DNA of 64,000 nucleotides from Pseudomonadota bacterium (GCA_018241225.1 JAFEEG010000014.1:64011-128010); one strand, 5' to 3'; positions 18,393-29,607 are shown, numbered from the stretch's first letter. A program made the numbers and translations. The notes: generated by a model not told the origin, from the letters alone.

Positions 18393-20572
18393 TCAGTGCG
18401 CGCGGGGGAGCACCAACGCAAACGTCGCTCCCCTGCCCCCCGGATTGTTGCTGGCGACCAGCGTGCCGCCATGGGCATGGACGATCGCACGACAAATGGA
18501 CAGCCCCACGCCAACGCCCTGAGATTTCGTGGTCCAGAACGGCTCGAAGATGCGATTGAGGTCGGCGATGCCCGTGCCCTGATCGATGACCTCGAGGCGC
18601 AAGCCCTGCTCGGGCGAAATGCTGCTCCTGATCGCAAGCACCCGCCTGCCCGTCCCGGCATCGGCCATGGCATCCATCGCATTGACGATGAGATTGAGCA
18701 TGACTTGCTGGATCTGGGTTCGATTGCCCCTCGTGTCCAGGACAACCGGAGCAAGGTCCAGCCGGGTCTCGACCCCGCGATCGATCAGCTCCGAACGCAG
18801 CAGCCTCAGGGTATCGAGCATCAGGTCGTTCAGGTCGAAGATCGAGCTCTCCCCGGCCGGATCCTGTCTGTAGAGTGCCTGGAGATTGCGGATGGTGTCC
18901 GCGGCGCGGGCATCGTCGTCTATGACGTCCCGCAGTATTTCCTTGATCTCCTCCAGCGAATGGTCGGCTCGGTCCAGCATTTTCCTGGCTGCCTGCGCGT
19001 TGAGCATGATGGACGCCAGGGGCTGGTGGAGCTGATGGGCGATGGCCGCGGACAACTGGCCCAGCGTGGCCACGCGCGAAGTGTGCGCAAGGGCTTCGCG
19101 ATCCTGGGAGGCCTGTAGTTCGGCCTTCTTCCTGTCGCTGACATCCATGCAGACACCCGTGATCTGGCGTCCACCTTCCGCCACCTGTCCGCGCGACGCA
19201 ACCCATGTCAGCTGGCCGTCGCCATCGGATACGCGGTACTCCACATCCAGCTCGGCATTGGCCTGAAGGGCGTGCTGCGCCGCGACTCGCAGGCGGTCAC
19301 GATCGTTCGGGTGGACAGCGGACAGCACGTCATTGAACTGCTGGGCTGAGCCAGGCGGGAGCTCGCCGCCCGATGCCACCGCAGGCGAGAGCCCCTTTCG
19401 CTCGCCTTCCCCCAACTCCCAGACGAACGCCGACAGCCGTGCCGCCTTTGCGGCCATCGCCATCCGTTGCTGCGCATCGACGAGATCGCTGGCGGTCTTC
19501 TGGCGCCGCCTGCGCTCGACCAGCAGGGCCAGGATCAGCACGCCCTGCGCCAGGCCAATGAAGACCGCCTTCAATGCCTGGGTCTTGTAGGCCTCCCAGA
19601 AGGTGGGCGTGCGGAAGTGAAGAACTGCATCCGGGGGCACGCGGGTTCGGGGAATGCCCCATTTCTCGACCTGCCGCCAGTCCAGATGCACCTGCGCGGC
19701 CATGGCGGCAGGGGTATGGCGGCAGGCGGCTTGCCCTCGAGGATGCCGTCGATGAGCGTTCTGGCCGAGCTGCCCATGTCTTCGTAGGTGCTCATTCGCC
19801 CACCAATGACACCCGAGCCGATCAGGCTGGAGAAGACCGTATAGATGGGCGCGGGCGAAGCAGAGACCATGAGGCGAACCGCGTCCACCGGCGTGTAGGC
19901 GCCGCCCACTCCGTCGAGAAAATATCCCGGCGTGATGACGATGGACTCGGGGTCGAGCTTGCGCAACCTGGCGAGCAAATCCTCGGTGCTCAGCGCCGTC
20001 CAGAACTCGACCGGAAACGGCAGTTGTCGCCTGGCCAGCGCCTCGTTGATTTCAGACCTCCGATCCTGGGCCCACAGCAATGCGCCCGTCACGAAGATCA
20101 GCCGCTTGGCACGGGGATGAAACCCGCGCGCCAGGTCGATGGTTCCACCCAGATCGAAGTCCGCCGGAATGCCGGTCACGTCCGTCGGCAGGCGCCCCAA
20201 CTCTTCCAGGAACTGCCTGCCGACGCCCAGGTGCACGACCGGCACGCCGGGGAACATCTGGTCTCGATACTGCAGAACGAATTTCAGCGCGATGTCGCCC
20301 CCCGCGACCACCACCCTGGGCGGACTGACGGCGTACTTGTCCGCAAGGTACTTCGCCGTCTGGCGCTCGTATTCCTCGCCCGTGAAATAGGGGTAGTCGA
20401 GGTACTCCGTGTAGAACCGGACGGCGGTGGCCGGCAAGATGTCGCTCGCGCGCATCAAGCCCTCATCGGCCTGCAGGTTGTCCTGCAGGAGGCGGAACTG
20501 GGAATAGATGACGAGGACGCCTTTCGATTCCGCCCTGCAGGCAGCAGGCAGGCCTGCAAACAGGCACAGCAT
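18393..20572 (-). pseudogene. membrane sensor histidine kinase with periplasmic ABC-binding-protein-like sensor, split by a frameshift
   Basis: Two overlapping frames make one protein. Frame 1 (20572 to about 19705) encodes a short signal peptide and an ABC_sub_bind-like periplasmic sensor. Frame 2 (from about 19703 to 18393) begins with the tail of that sensor (VHLDWRQVEKWG), then one membrane helix (FIGLAQGVLILALLV), a PAS domain (about 19420-19130), a HisKA region and an intact ATPase domain (NLIVNAMDAM, DQGTGIADL, FEPFWTTKS, GVGVGLSI). Frame 1 continues as nonsense (PLPPWPRRCIWTGG). One missing base (or two extra) near 19700-19715, close to a CCCC run, explains it. The H-box reads AHQLHQPL, with Gln where HisKA kinases normally have Glu. 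Either a recent pseudogene or a sequencing error. It is divergent from the response regulator at 20848. Confidence 0.82.
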
Positions 20573-20847
20573 CAGGAGATGTCAGACCAACAACAAAGAT
20601 GGGCGCATGCGGCGCGGCATCGCAACATTAGGCATCAGCGATCGAATAGTCACTCGGGAATGCAGGGTGCGCAGGTGCACGGGCACACACCGCAAAGAAG
20701 GATGGCCGGCACCTGGAGCGAGTCTCACCAGAAATGGTGTTTTCGTTCCTCGCACATTCTGTCAAAGTTGAGCGGATAATCCACACCTGTTGAAACCAAT
20801 CGGGGCAACTTGCCGGCTCGGTCGAGCAGCCCCATGGCGTCGGCCTC
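20573..20847. other. 275-base divergent intergenic region of the two-component module
   Basis: No coding frame here looks real. It holds the promoters for the sensor (minus) and regulator (plus). A weak hairpin CACCA-GAAA-TGGTG followed by four T lies at 20726-20743. An in-frame TGA just upstream of ATG 20572 limits the sensor's N-terminus, and no clear ribosome-binding site precedes that ATG. Confidence 0.6.
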
Positions 20848-21225
20848 ATGAAACCACCCAGCACGCGGAAACTGATAGCGGTCGTGGACGATGAACCTCC
20901 GGTGCGCAAGGCCCTGGTCCGCGTGCTCCGGATGGAGAACTACGACGTGGTGGCTTACGTCAGCGGCGAGGAGTTTCTGACATCGATCCCGACGCCGCCG
21001 CCTTCTTGCGCGGTAGTCGATGTCCATATGCCGGGCGTCTCCGGCTTCGAAGTTGCCAGGTCGGTCAAGGCCATGGGGCTTGCCACCCGCGTGGTTCTCA
21101 TTTCCGCCAGCAACGAGCCCGAAATCTTGCGGGAGGCGAATGCGGTGGGTGCGGTGCGCTTGCTGCTCAAGCCGTTTTCGGCCGAGGTCCTGTGCCAGTT
21201 CATCGAGTGCGATCCGACACCCTGA
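20848..21225 (+). CDS. stand-alone FixJ-type receiver (response regulator without output domain)
   Basis: A 125-residue single receiver domain: acidic pair Asp14-Asp15, phospho-acceptor Asp58 in VVDVHMPG, the Ser switch in LISAS and the conserved Lys in LLKPF. It stops right after the receiver fold, whereas FixJ/StyR-type proteins carry a LuxR HTH of about 80 more residues, so it is either a phosphorelay intermediate or truncated. It is divergent from the frameshifted sensor kinase, its probable partner. The local base composition is visibly less GC-rich than the flanking operons. Confidence 0.87.
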   Translation: MKPPSTRKLIAVVDDEPPVRKALVRVLRMENYDVVAYVSGEEFLTSIPTPPPSCAVVDVHMPGVSGFEVARSVKAMGLATRVVLISASNEPEILREANAVGAVRLLLKPFSAEVLCQFIECDPTP

Positions 21226-21304
21226 ATGCTCGCGCCCCATGCACCCGGGCGCAGCCCGATGCGGCCAGTTACGCCCAGTGCCTCCGGCGTGACACACTCG
21301 GCCC

Positions 21305-22306
21305 ATGTCCGACGGATTGCACGCGACCCTCGATAGCTCCTCGACTTCCCTCGCCTGCTGGATAGAGGCGCCCGGCCGCGCCGCGCTTCGCCCCGTGCAA
21401 CTGGCGCCGCCTGGCGAAGGCGAAGTCCTGGTGCGCACGCTGCACAGCGGGGTCAGCCGTGGCACCGAGCTGCTGGTGTTCACCGGCCGTGTGCCGCCCA
21501 GCGAGTACCAGCGCATGCGCGCCCCGTTCCAGCAAGGCGCGTTTCCAGCGCCCGTGAAGTACGGCTATGCCAGCGTGGGCCTGGTGGAGCAGGGTCCGTC
21601 CGAACTGAAAGGGCGCGCCGTGTTCTGCCTGCATCCGCACCAGGGCCGGTACGTGGTGCCGACAAGTGCGGTGCATCCGCTGCCGCCCGGCGTGCCGCCC
21701 GCACGCGCGGTGCTCGCCGCCAACATGGAGACCGCGGTCAATGCCCTGTGGGACGCGTCACCGCGGCTGGGCGACCGCATTGCCGTGGTGGGCGGTGGCG
21801 TGGTGGGCCTGCTGGTGGCCTGGCTGGCTTCGCGCGTGCCAGGCTGCGGCGTGCAGTTGATCGACACCCATGTACCGCGCCGACGCACGGCCGAGCAACT
21901 GGGCCTGCAGTTCGCATCGCCGGCCGATGCCACGCCGGAGGCAGATCTCGTCATCCACGCCAGCGGCCACGCCGAAGGACTGGCCACTGCTTTGAGGTTG
22001 GCCGCCTTCGAAGCCACCGTGATCGAGCTGAGCTGGTATGGCCAGCAGCCGGTGAGCCTGCCGCTGGGCGAGGCCTTTCACGCACGGCGCCTGACCATCA
22101 GGAGCTCGCAGGTGGGCCATGTGGCCGCGGCGCAGCGCGCCCGCTGGACGCACGCGCGCCGCATGGCGCTGGCGCTTTCGCTGCTGCAGGACGAGCGGCT
22201 CGACGCGCTCATCACCGACACCGCGCCTTTCGACCAACTGCCCGAGGTGCTGGCCCGCCTCGCGGCCGGCGCGCCGGACACCGTGTGCCAGCGCATCGAC
22301 TATTGA
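21305..22306 (+). CDS. zinc-less medium-chain dehydrogenase/reductase
   Basis: A 333-residue MDR-superfamily oxidoreductase. Residues about 15-135 form the GroES-like substrate domain ([17 protein letters not shown]), where the catalytic Cys of zinc alcohol dehydrogenases is Ser. The Rossmann domain has [13 protein letters not shown] and an acidic residue at the end of strand 2 (QLIDTH), suggesting NAD(H) preference. No structural zinc Cys cluster is present. It is the first gene of a four-gene operon with pterin-synthase-like, GT4 and methyltransferase genes; 31 bases separate it from the next. The likely substrate is an intermediate of that small-molecule pathway. Confidence 0.85.
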   Translation: MSDGLHATLDSSSTSLACWIEAPGRAALRPVQLAPPGEGEVLVRTLHSGVSRGTELLVFTGRVPPSEYQRMRAPFQQGAFPAPVKYGYASVGLVEQGPSELKGRAVFCLHPHQGRYVVPTSAVHPLPPGVPPARAVLAANMETAVNALWDASPRLGDRIAVVGGGVVGLLVAWLASRVPGCGVQLIDTHVPRRRTAEQLGLQFASPADATPEADLVIHASGHAEGLATALRLAAFEATVIELSWYGQQPVSLPLGEAFHARRLTIRSSQVGHVAAAQRARWTHARRMALALSLLQDERLDALITDTAPFDQLPEVLARLAAGAPDTVCQRIDY

Positions 22307-22337
22307 ACACACCCATCCCGCAAGGAAGACCGCACCC

Positions 22338-22742
22338 ATGTTCAGCGTCAACGTCCGAGACCATTTCATGATTGCGCACAGCTTTCGCGGCGAAGCCTTC
22401 GGCCCGGCCCAGCGCATGCACGGCGCCACCTACGTGGTCGACCTGGAACTGCGCCGTGCCGAGCTCGACGCCGACGGCATGGTGGCCGACATTGCGCGCA
22501 CCACCGACATGCTGCGCGTGGTGCTGGGCGAGCTGAACTTCCGCAACCTGGATGAAGAGCCGGCCTTTGCCGGGCGCAACACCACCACCGAGTTCCTGGC
22601 CAAGGTCATCTTCGACCGCTGCGCGGCACGCATCGCCCAGGGCGAGCTGGGGCCCCATGCCGGCGGCCTGGCGCACATGCGCGTGTGCCTGCACGAGTCG
22701 CACGTGGCCTGGGCCGCCTACGAAGGCAAGCTGCCGGCTTGA
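22338..22742 (+). CDS. 6-pyruvoyl-tetrahydropterin synthase/QueD-like protein with altered active site
   Basis: A 134-residue T-fold protein. Family landmarks: the first zinc His in FMIAHSF (His14), RMHGATY (His28), the TTTEFLA helix and the C-terminal [13 protein letters not shown] with the pterin-anchoring Glu. Three canonical residues are missing. The third zinc His of HGH is Ala30. No nucleophilic Cys precedes the HG motif. The catalytic LDH is LNF. It therefore keeps the pterin-pocket Glu but not the standard PTPS/QueD chemistry. An AAGGAAG site precedes ATG 22338. It overlaps the glycosyltransferase start, so it belongs to a co-translated pathway. Confidence 0.85.
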   Translation: MFSVNVRDHFMIAHSFRGEAFGPAQRMHGATYVVDLELRRAELDADGMVADIARTTDMLRVVLGELNFRNLDEEPAFAGRNTTTEFLAKVIFDRCAARIAQGELGPHAGGLAHMRVCLHESHVAWAAYEGKLPA

Positions 22743-23827
22743 CGCGCGTGGCACGCCATTGCAGCTTTCTCTTTCCGGGCGAGCTCTCGACCCGCACCGG
22801 CGGCTACACCTACGACCGCCACATCATCGATGGGCTGCGCGCCCTGGGTTGGCAAGTCGACGCGCAGTCACTGGGCCCCGGCTTTCCATGGCCCGGCGCA
22901 GCGGCGCTGGCACAGGCCCGCAGCGTGGTCGAGGCCCTGCCGGACGAAACGCTGGCGCTGGTCGACGGCCTGGCCTTCGGCGTGCTGGGCGAGCTCGCGC
23001 ATGCACATGCCGCCCGCCTGGACTGGGTGGCCCTGGTGCATCACCCGCTGGCCCTGGAAAGCGGCCTGAACGAGCAGCAACGCCAGGGCTTGCACGCCGC
23101 CGAGCGGCACGCGCTGCAAGCCGCGCGGCAAGTAATCGTGACCAGCCCCTTCACCGCGCGCAACCTGGTGGCTGAATTCGGCGTTGCGGCCTCGCACATC
23201 CGCGTGGTCGAGCCGGGCACCGCCCCGGCGCCCGTGGCCCCGGGCTCGCCCGCCGGTACGGCACTGCAGCTGCTGTGCGTGGCCACCATCACGCCGCGCA
23301 AGGGTCATGCCTTGCTCATCGAAGCGCTGGCGGGCCTGAAGGACCGCCCCTGGCACCTGCATTGCGCCGGCAGCCTGGGCATGGACCCGGCCTGCAGCGC
23401 AGCCGTGCGCCAGGCCCTGGCCGAACATGGGCTGCAAGAGCGCGTGTCGCTGCACGACGAACAGGACGAAGCCGGACTGCGCCAGCTCTATGCACGGGCC
23501 GATGCATTCGTGCTGCCCTCCTATCACGAGGGGTACGGCATGGCGCTGGCCGCAGCCATTGCGCACGGCCTGCCGGTCGTCAGCACGCGCGCCGGCGCCA
23601 TTGCCGACACCGTGCCCGAAACAGCGGGTGTGCTGGTGCCGCCCGGCGATGTGCCGGCGCTGCGCACGGCGTTGCAGCAGCTGCTGGACGACAGCGCCTG
23701 GCGACAACAGCTTCGAAGCGGTGCGTTGTCTGCGCGCGCGGCACTGCCCACCTGGAATGCCAGCAGCAGGCGCTTTGCAGATGCGCTTTGCGCGGTGCAC
23801 GAACAAAGAGGAACACAGACACGATGA
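22739..23827 (+). CDS. GT4-family glycosyltransferase (GT-B fold)
   Basis: About 362 residues. The N-terminal acceptor lobe ([20 protein letters not shown]) is followed by the donor lobe with [17 protein letters not shown], the hinge [14 protein letters not shown] and the loop [16 protein letters not shown]. The EX7E pair is altered: Glu264 is present but the second Glu is Ala272, one base away from a Glu codon (GCA versus GAA). TTG 22739 overlaps the previous stop and has GAAGG about 12 bases upstream; GTG 22748 is the alternative start. It probably glycosylates the product of the pterin-like pathway (inference). Confidence 0.85.
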   Translation: MTRVARHCSFLFPGELSTRTGGYTYDRHIIDGLRALGWQVDAQSLGPGFPWPGAAALAQARSVVEALPDETLALVDGLAFGVLGELAHAHAARLDWVALVHHPLALESGLNEQQRQGLHAAERHALQAARQVIVTSPFTARNLVAEFGVAASHIRVVEPGTAPAPVAPGSPAGTALQLLCVATITPRKGHALLIEALAGLKDRPWHLHCAGSLGMDPACSAAVRQALAEHGLQERVSLHDEQDEAGLRQLYARADAFVLPSYHEGYGMALAAAIAHGLPVVSTRAGAIADTVPETAGVLVPPGDVPALRTALQQLLDDSAWRQQLRSGALSARAALPTWNASSRRFADALCAVHEQRGTQTR

Positions 23828-24717
23828 GCTTCAGCCCCGAATGGCTGGCCCTGCGCGAACCCTTCGATCGGGCGGCGCGCGAGGCCTCTTCGCTGGACCT
23901 GCAGGCGCTGCAGGCATCGGCCGCACAGTCGGCCACGAACGGCACGCCCTATCGCGTGCTGGACCTGGGCTGCGGCACCGGCGCCAACCTGCGCGTGCTG
24001 GCCCCGCGCCTTGGCGGCAAGCAGCGCTGGCACCTGGTGGACCACGACGCGCGCCTGCTGGCCGAGCTGCCGAGCGCGATGACCCGCTGGGCAGAGACCC
24101 ATCGCCTGAAGACGCTGCCCGACTCCGCCGGCAACGGCCTGGTCATCGAGGCCCCCGAGTGGCGCGCGCACCTGAGTTGGCAAAAGGCCGACCTGGTGCG
24201 CCAGTTGGACGAACTGCCTTTCGAGGGCTCGCAACTGGTCACCACTTCAGCGCTGCTCGATCTCGTGTCGGCCTCCTGGCTGGCCGCGCTGCTCACCAAG
24301 GTGCACGAGGCCAGGGCCGCGCTGCTGTGCGCCCTGTCCGTGGACGGCCGTATCGACTGGCAGCCCGCCATGTCCAGCGATGCGCAGATGTCCCGTCTGT
24401 TCGCTGCCCATCAGCACAGCGACAAGGGCTTTGGCGGCCCGGCCCTTGGCGCGGATGCCGTGCCGCGCGCGGTCGAGCGACTGGTGGCCCTGGGCTACCG
24501 CTGCCTGCAGGCCGGCAGCGACTGGGAGCTGGCGGCACCGTCAGGCGGGGCGCGCCTGTTGGTGCAGATGATCGACGGCCTGGCCGATGCGGCCCTGCGT
24601 CAAGACCCGGGTTCGCGCGACCTGGTGCTCACCTGGCGCCTGCAGCGGCTGGCGCAGGCCGCACACAGCAGCCTGCGGATCGGGCATGCGGAGTTGCTGG
24701 CGCTGCCTGGCAAATAG
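23824..24717 (+). CDS. class I SAM-dependent methyltransferase
   Basis: A 297-residue methyltransferase. Motif I VLDLGCGTGANLRVL at about residues 45-59, acidic residue after strand 2 in LVDHDARLL, and a motif IV-like QLVTTSALLDLVS. The C-terminal half carries the acceptor region. ATG 23824 overlaps the glycosyltransferase stop by four bases (ATGA). It is the last gene of the dehydrogenase/PTPS-like/GT4 operon and is followed by two hairpins before katG. Confidence 0.87.
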   Translation: MSFSPEWLALREPFDRAAREASSLDLQALQASAAQSATNGTPYRVLDLGCGTGANLRVLAPRLGGKQRWHLVDHDARLLAELPSAMTRWAETHRLKTLPDSAGNGLVIEAPEWRAHLSWQKADLVRQLDELPFEGSQLVTTSALLDLVSASWLAALLTKVHEARAALLCALSVDGRIDWQPAMSSDAQMSRLFAAHQHSDKGFGGPALGADAVPRAVERLVALGYRCLQAGSDWELAAPSGGARLLVQMIDGLADAALRQDPGSRDLVLTWRLQRLAQAAHSSLRIGHAELLALPGK

Positions 24718-24819
24718 ATGCGGCATAGACTAAATCAATCGCATCAATTCAAAAATTCAAATACGCGGACGCGCCAAACCAAGTCTTCGTTTTTCTGAAT
24801 CGCGTGAAAATGCCGGGCG

Positions 24820-24840
24820 TGACTGGACACTATCCGGTCA
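24820..24840 (+). promoter_or_regulatory. inverted repeat in the katG leader
   Basis: TGACTGG-ACACTAT-CCGGTCA forms a 7-bp stem with one G-T wobble. It precedes a terminator-like hairpin by eight bases and katG by 51 bases. It may be an operator or an alternative RNA structure. ATAG at 24725-24728 with CAAT seven bases later weakly recalls OxyR half-site spacing, but the match is poor. Confidence 0.3.
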
Positions 24841-24848
24841 TGACGCGG

Positions 24849-24872
24849 GCCGCGCCTGCGCGGCTTTTATTT
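24849..24872 (+). terminator. terminator-like hairpin between the methyltransferase operon and katG
   Basis: GCCGCG-CCTG-CGCGGC is a perfect 6-bp GC stem followed by TTTTATTT. It should end the upstream operon. It sits only 19 bases before the katG ATG, with the ribosome site GGGAGAAAG just after it. If the katG promoter lies upstream of it, it would attenuate katG. Confidence 0.65.
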
Positions 24873-24891
24873 GTGATTCAGGGAGAAAGAC

Positions 24892-27135
<2,244 letters not shown>

Positions 27136-27176
27136 TCGGCGCGCCGGTGGCAAGGCGCATTGGCGCCATGCCGCCC

Positions 27177-27196
27177 GCAGGCGCTCAGGCGCCTGC
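27177..27196. repeat. GC hairpin between katG and the antitoxin gene
   Basis: GCAGGCGC-TCAG-GCGCCTGC is a perfect 8-bp inverted repeat covering the antitoxin stop codon, between two convergent genes. No T tract follows, so it may act as a transcript end-stabiliser rather than a true terminator. Confidence 0.5.
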
Positions 27197-27478
27197 TGGC
27201 ACCGTGGCAGTCAGCTCGATACCCAGCGCCCTCATCACGGCGAGCGTTGTCTTCAAGGTCGGATTGCCGTTCTCACTGAACGAGCGGTAGAGCTGCTCAC
27301 GAGACAGGCCGGTTTCGTTGGCAATCTGTGCCATGCCTCTTGCCCGGGCAACAACGCCCAAGGCATGCGCGATATAGCTCGCGTCATTCGTGTGGAACGC
27401 CTCGGCCATGAAGGCCGCGACCGCTTCATCGGTCATGAGATCTTCCGCCGGATCGTAGGTCGTCAGTTTTTCAGCCAT
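27185..27478 (-). CDS. HigA-like antitoxin (XRE/Cro HTH)
   Basis: A 97-residue protein with a helix-turn-helix (MAQIANETGLSREQLYRSFSENGNPTLKTTLAVMRALGI; key parts MAQIANETGLS and REQLYRSF). It is of the addiction-module antidote type found with COG3657 toxins. ATG 27478 lies inside the end of the toxin gene (8-base overlap), so the order is toxin then antitoxin, as in higBA. It likely neutralises the toxin and binds the palindrome at 27789-27806. Confidence 0.9.
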   Translation of the reverse strand: MAEKLTTYDPAEDLMTDEAVAAFMAEAFHTNDASYIAHALGVVARARGMAQIANETGLSREQLYRSFSENGNPTLKTTLAVMRALGIELTATVPAGA

Positions 27479-27776
27479 TTCTTTCGCTCCATTCTTGCGC
27501 CAAGCGCAGGGCAGTCTTGATGTCCTTCGCCTGCGAGCCTTTGTCTCCACCACACAGCAAGACGATGATCATGCTCCCGCGGCGCAGAAAGTAGACCCGG
27601 TAGCCAGGCCCATGGTGGATGCGCAACTCGCTGACGCCATGCCCGATCGGCTCGGCGTCCCCAGCATGGCCGAACGCGAGTCGGTCGATACGCGAAGCAA
27701 TCAGGGCGCGTGCCATCGTGTCCTTCAGGCGCGATCGCCACTTGAGAAAGGTCTCGGTCTGCTTTACCTCGATCAT
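27471..27776 (-). CDS. RelE/HigB-like toxin (COG3657 type)
   Basis: A 101-residue RelE-superfamily protein: KQTETFLKWRSRLKD, ARALIASRIDRLAFGH, VSELRIHHGPGYRVYFL and LLCGGDKGSQAKDI are the conserved blocks of the 'addiction module killer' family. These are expected mRNA interferases acting at the ribosome. It is the first gene of the pair and overlaps the antitoxin by eight bases. A perfect palindrome lies 13-30 bases upstream of its ATG. Confidence 0.9.
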   Translation of the reverse strand: MIEVKQTETFLKWRSRLKDTMARALIASRIDRLAFGHAGDAEPIGHGVSELRIHHGPGYRVYFLRRGSMIIVLLCGGDKGSQAKDIKTALRLAQEWSERNG

Positions 27777-27788
27777 TCGTTCGTTAAT

Positions 27789-27806
27789 TGTAGTTTACAA
27801 ACTACA
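27789..27806 (-). promoter_or_regulatory. toxin-antitoxin operator palindrome
   Basis: TGTAGTTT-AC-AAACTACA is a perfect 8-bp inverted repeat just upstream of the toxin start. It is AT-rich in GC-rich surroundings. Position and symmetry match an autoregulatory operator bound by the HTH antitoxin. Confidence 0.75.
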
Positions 27807-27842
27807 TTTTAGCGAATCGAGGGGGCGTCGCTTCCTCTGCGC

Positions 27843-28718
27843 TCAGGCGCACGGCCCGCGCAGGTCCAGGTCCCAGAGGATGTCTGCGCCCAGGCGATAG
27901 ACCTGCCCCGGGGGCCGCGGACAGTCGCGCAGGGCCGTGCCGCCTGGCAACGACAGGCCGGGTCGGCCGCCGCCGATGACCAGCGGCGCAATGCTCAGGT
28001 GAAGCCGGTCCATGCAGCCCTGCTGCACGAAGCGCGACACCGTCACGCCACCGCCTTCGACGAACAGCACGCGAAGGCCGCGCTGCGCCAGCGCATCGAG
28101 CAAGGGGCGCAGCTGCACGCCGCCCTGCGCATCGAGCAGGCCCGGCACCGCCAGGACCTGCTTCGCACCCACGCGCTGCACCGCCTGGGCCTGCCTGCCG
28201 GCGTCGCAGGCCAGCAGCGTGGGCGCCTGGTCGTCGGCGAACACTCGCAAGTCGGGCGGCAGCCGCAGGTCGGGATCGAGCAGCACGCGCACCGGGTTCT
28301 CGCCAGGCACGTGCCGCGTGGTGAGCTGCGGGTTGTCGATGGCGGCCGTGGCCGCGCCGATGAGCACCGCATCGCTCAAGGCGCGCAGCCGGTGCAGATG
28401 GGTCAGCACTTCCTGGCCGTTGATGTAGTTGGCGTCGCCGCTGCGCGTGGCAATGCAGCCGTCCAGGCTCTGGCCCAGTTGCCCCAGCACCCAGGGTTCG
28501 CTTGCGGCACGGCGGTCCAGCAAGGGCTTGAGCAGCGCAAACAGCTCGCTGGCCTGCGCATCCCAGCCACGGCCCAGGGCCCATCCACCCTCGCCTTGCC
28601 AGCGCAGGGCGCCTTGCATGTCGGAAAAGGCGGCACCTTGGCGGCGCGCGCGAACCAGCGCCAGGCACAAGGGCCACAGCGCATCTACACCCAGCCGGGA
28701 GCTTGTATCCAGGGTCAT
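27843..28718 (-). CDS. RibD C-terminal/DHFR-like reductase
   Basis: A 291-residue protein. Residues about 85-285 form the RibD_C NADPH-dependent reductase domain: GQLGQSLDGCIATRSG, ANYINGQEVLTHLHRLRALSDAVLIG (in parts), DNPQLTTR, and LFVEGGGVTVSRF, the substrate/NADPH loop. The RibD deaminase domain is missing; the first about 80 residues are a different, unrecognised segment. Stand-alone copies often reduce pyrimidine or pterin-like substrates outside riboflavin synthesis. It lies 3.1 kb from the pterin-synthase-like operon, on the other strand, with katG and the toxin pair in between; a shared pathway is plausible. ATG 28718 starts MTLDTSSRLG. Confidence 0.87.
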   Translation of the reverse strand: MTLDTSSRLGVDALWPLCLALVRARRQGAAFSDMQGALRWQGEGGWALGRGWDAQASELFALLKPLLDRRAASEPWVLGQLGQSLDGCIATRSGDANYINGQEVLTHLHRLRALSDAVLIGAATAAIDNPQLTTRHVPGENPVRVLLDPDLRLPPDLRVFADDQAPTLLACDAGRQAQAVQRVGAKQVLAVPGLLDAQGGVQLRPLLDALAQRGLRVLFVEGGGVTVSRFVQQGCMDRLHLSIAPLVIGGGRPGLSLPGGTALRDCPRPPGQVYRLGADILWDLDLRGPCA

Positions 28719-28737
28719 GTTTCGGGCAGTCGTGGGT

Positions 28738-29607
28738 TCACCATTTGGGCGTGTAGTAGGGGTCGTCGGGCACCTTGGCGCTGCCCGAGCGCGGCGGCCC
28801 TGCCCATTGCGCAATGGCCAGGGCGGCGGCTACCCAGGCAGCGGCAACCGCCGCGACCACGAGCGCCTCGACCCAGGCACGGCCTTCGCCGCGATGCAGG
28901 CGCCGGCGCAGCACCCGCACGATATCCGCGGCGCTGAAGGCTGCGGCCAGAAGCAGCACGGCCCCCGGCCGCACCGAAGTGGACAAGGCAACACCCTGGG
29001 CCAGCGAGAGCCAGCCGATCACCGCCACCAGCAGGCCGCTGGCCCCCAACGAGATGCGCGGCACCGGCCACAACCAAAGTGCTGTTCCTGCCACCGCCAC
29101 CGCCAGGCCCAGGCTCAATTCGAACAGCAGGGCCGAGCCCGACATCATGGCGACCAGCGCCAGGCCGACGCCGGCCACCACCAGCATGGCCGCCACGTGG
29201 CAGCGCGAAGGCACTTCGTAGAGCACCGCACCGATCACGGCCATGCCCACCAGCCAGCTTCCCACGCGCGGCACCCAGGGCTGCTTGCCCAGTGCCACGA
29301 CGACGATGGCCCACAGCAGGCCGGCCGCCAGCCACTGGGCCTTGCGGTCGGCGCGCGAGGCCTCCAGGCCGATGCCCATCAGTGCCGCCGCCAGATAGAC
29401 CCACGGAAGTTTCTCGATCAGGCTGCCCGGCGGCACGCGCCAGCCCAGCACCCAGCTCATGCCCACGAGCAAGGCCAGTGGCACGCCCAGTGCGGCCCAG
29501 CGCGCGCCCGCACCCGGCCCCAGCATGGCCCGCAGCACGCCGGTGGCGGCAAATGCCAGCACCAGGGGCAACACGAGGCTCTGGAACAACGGATGGTGAA
29601 AGTCCAT
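28738..29607 (-). CDS. hypothetical polytopic membrane protein
   Basis: A 289-residue protein, not recognised. It has about nine hydrophobic segments with short polar loops and a C-terminal tail ending DPYYTPKW. No transporter or enzyme motif is evident. It ends 19 bases upstream of the RibD-like gene and starts 71 bases downstream of the Crp-like gene, all on the same strand, so it may be co-transcribed with either. Confidence 0.75.
   Translation of the reverse strand: MDFHHPLFQSLVLPLVLAFAATGVLRAMLGPGAGARWAALGVPLALLVGMSWVLGWRVPPGSLIEKLPWVYLAAALMGIGLEASRADRKAQWLAAGLLWAIVVVALGKQPWVPRVGSWLVGMAVIGAVLYEVPSRCHVAAMLVVAGVGLALVAMMSGSALLFELSLGLAVAVAGTALWLWPVPRISLGASGLLVAVIGWLSLAQGVALSTSVRPGAVLLLAAAFSAADIVRVLRRRLHRGEGRAWVEALVVAAVAAAWVAAALAIAQWAGPPRSGSAKVPDDPYYTPKW

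Noticed and set aside
24718..24800. OxyR site upstream of katG
   Set aside because: Only one ATAG and weak CAAT/ATTC half-sites with right spacing are present, too few matches to call.
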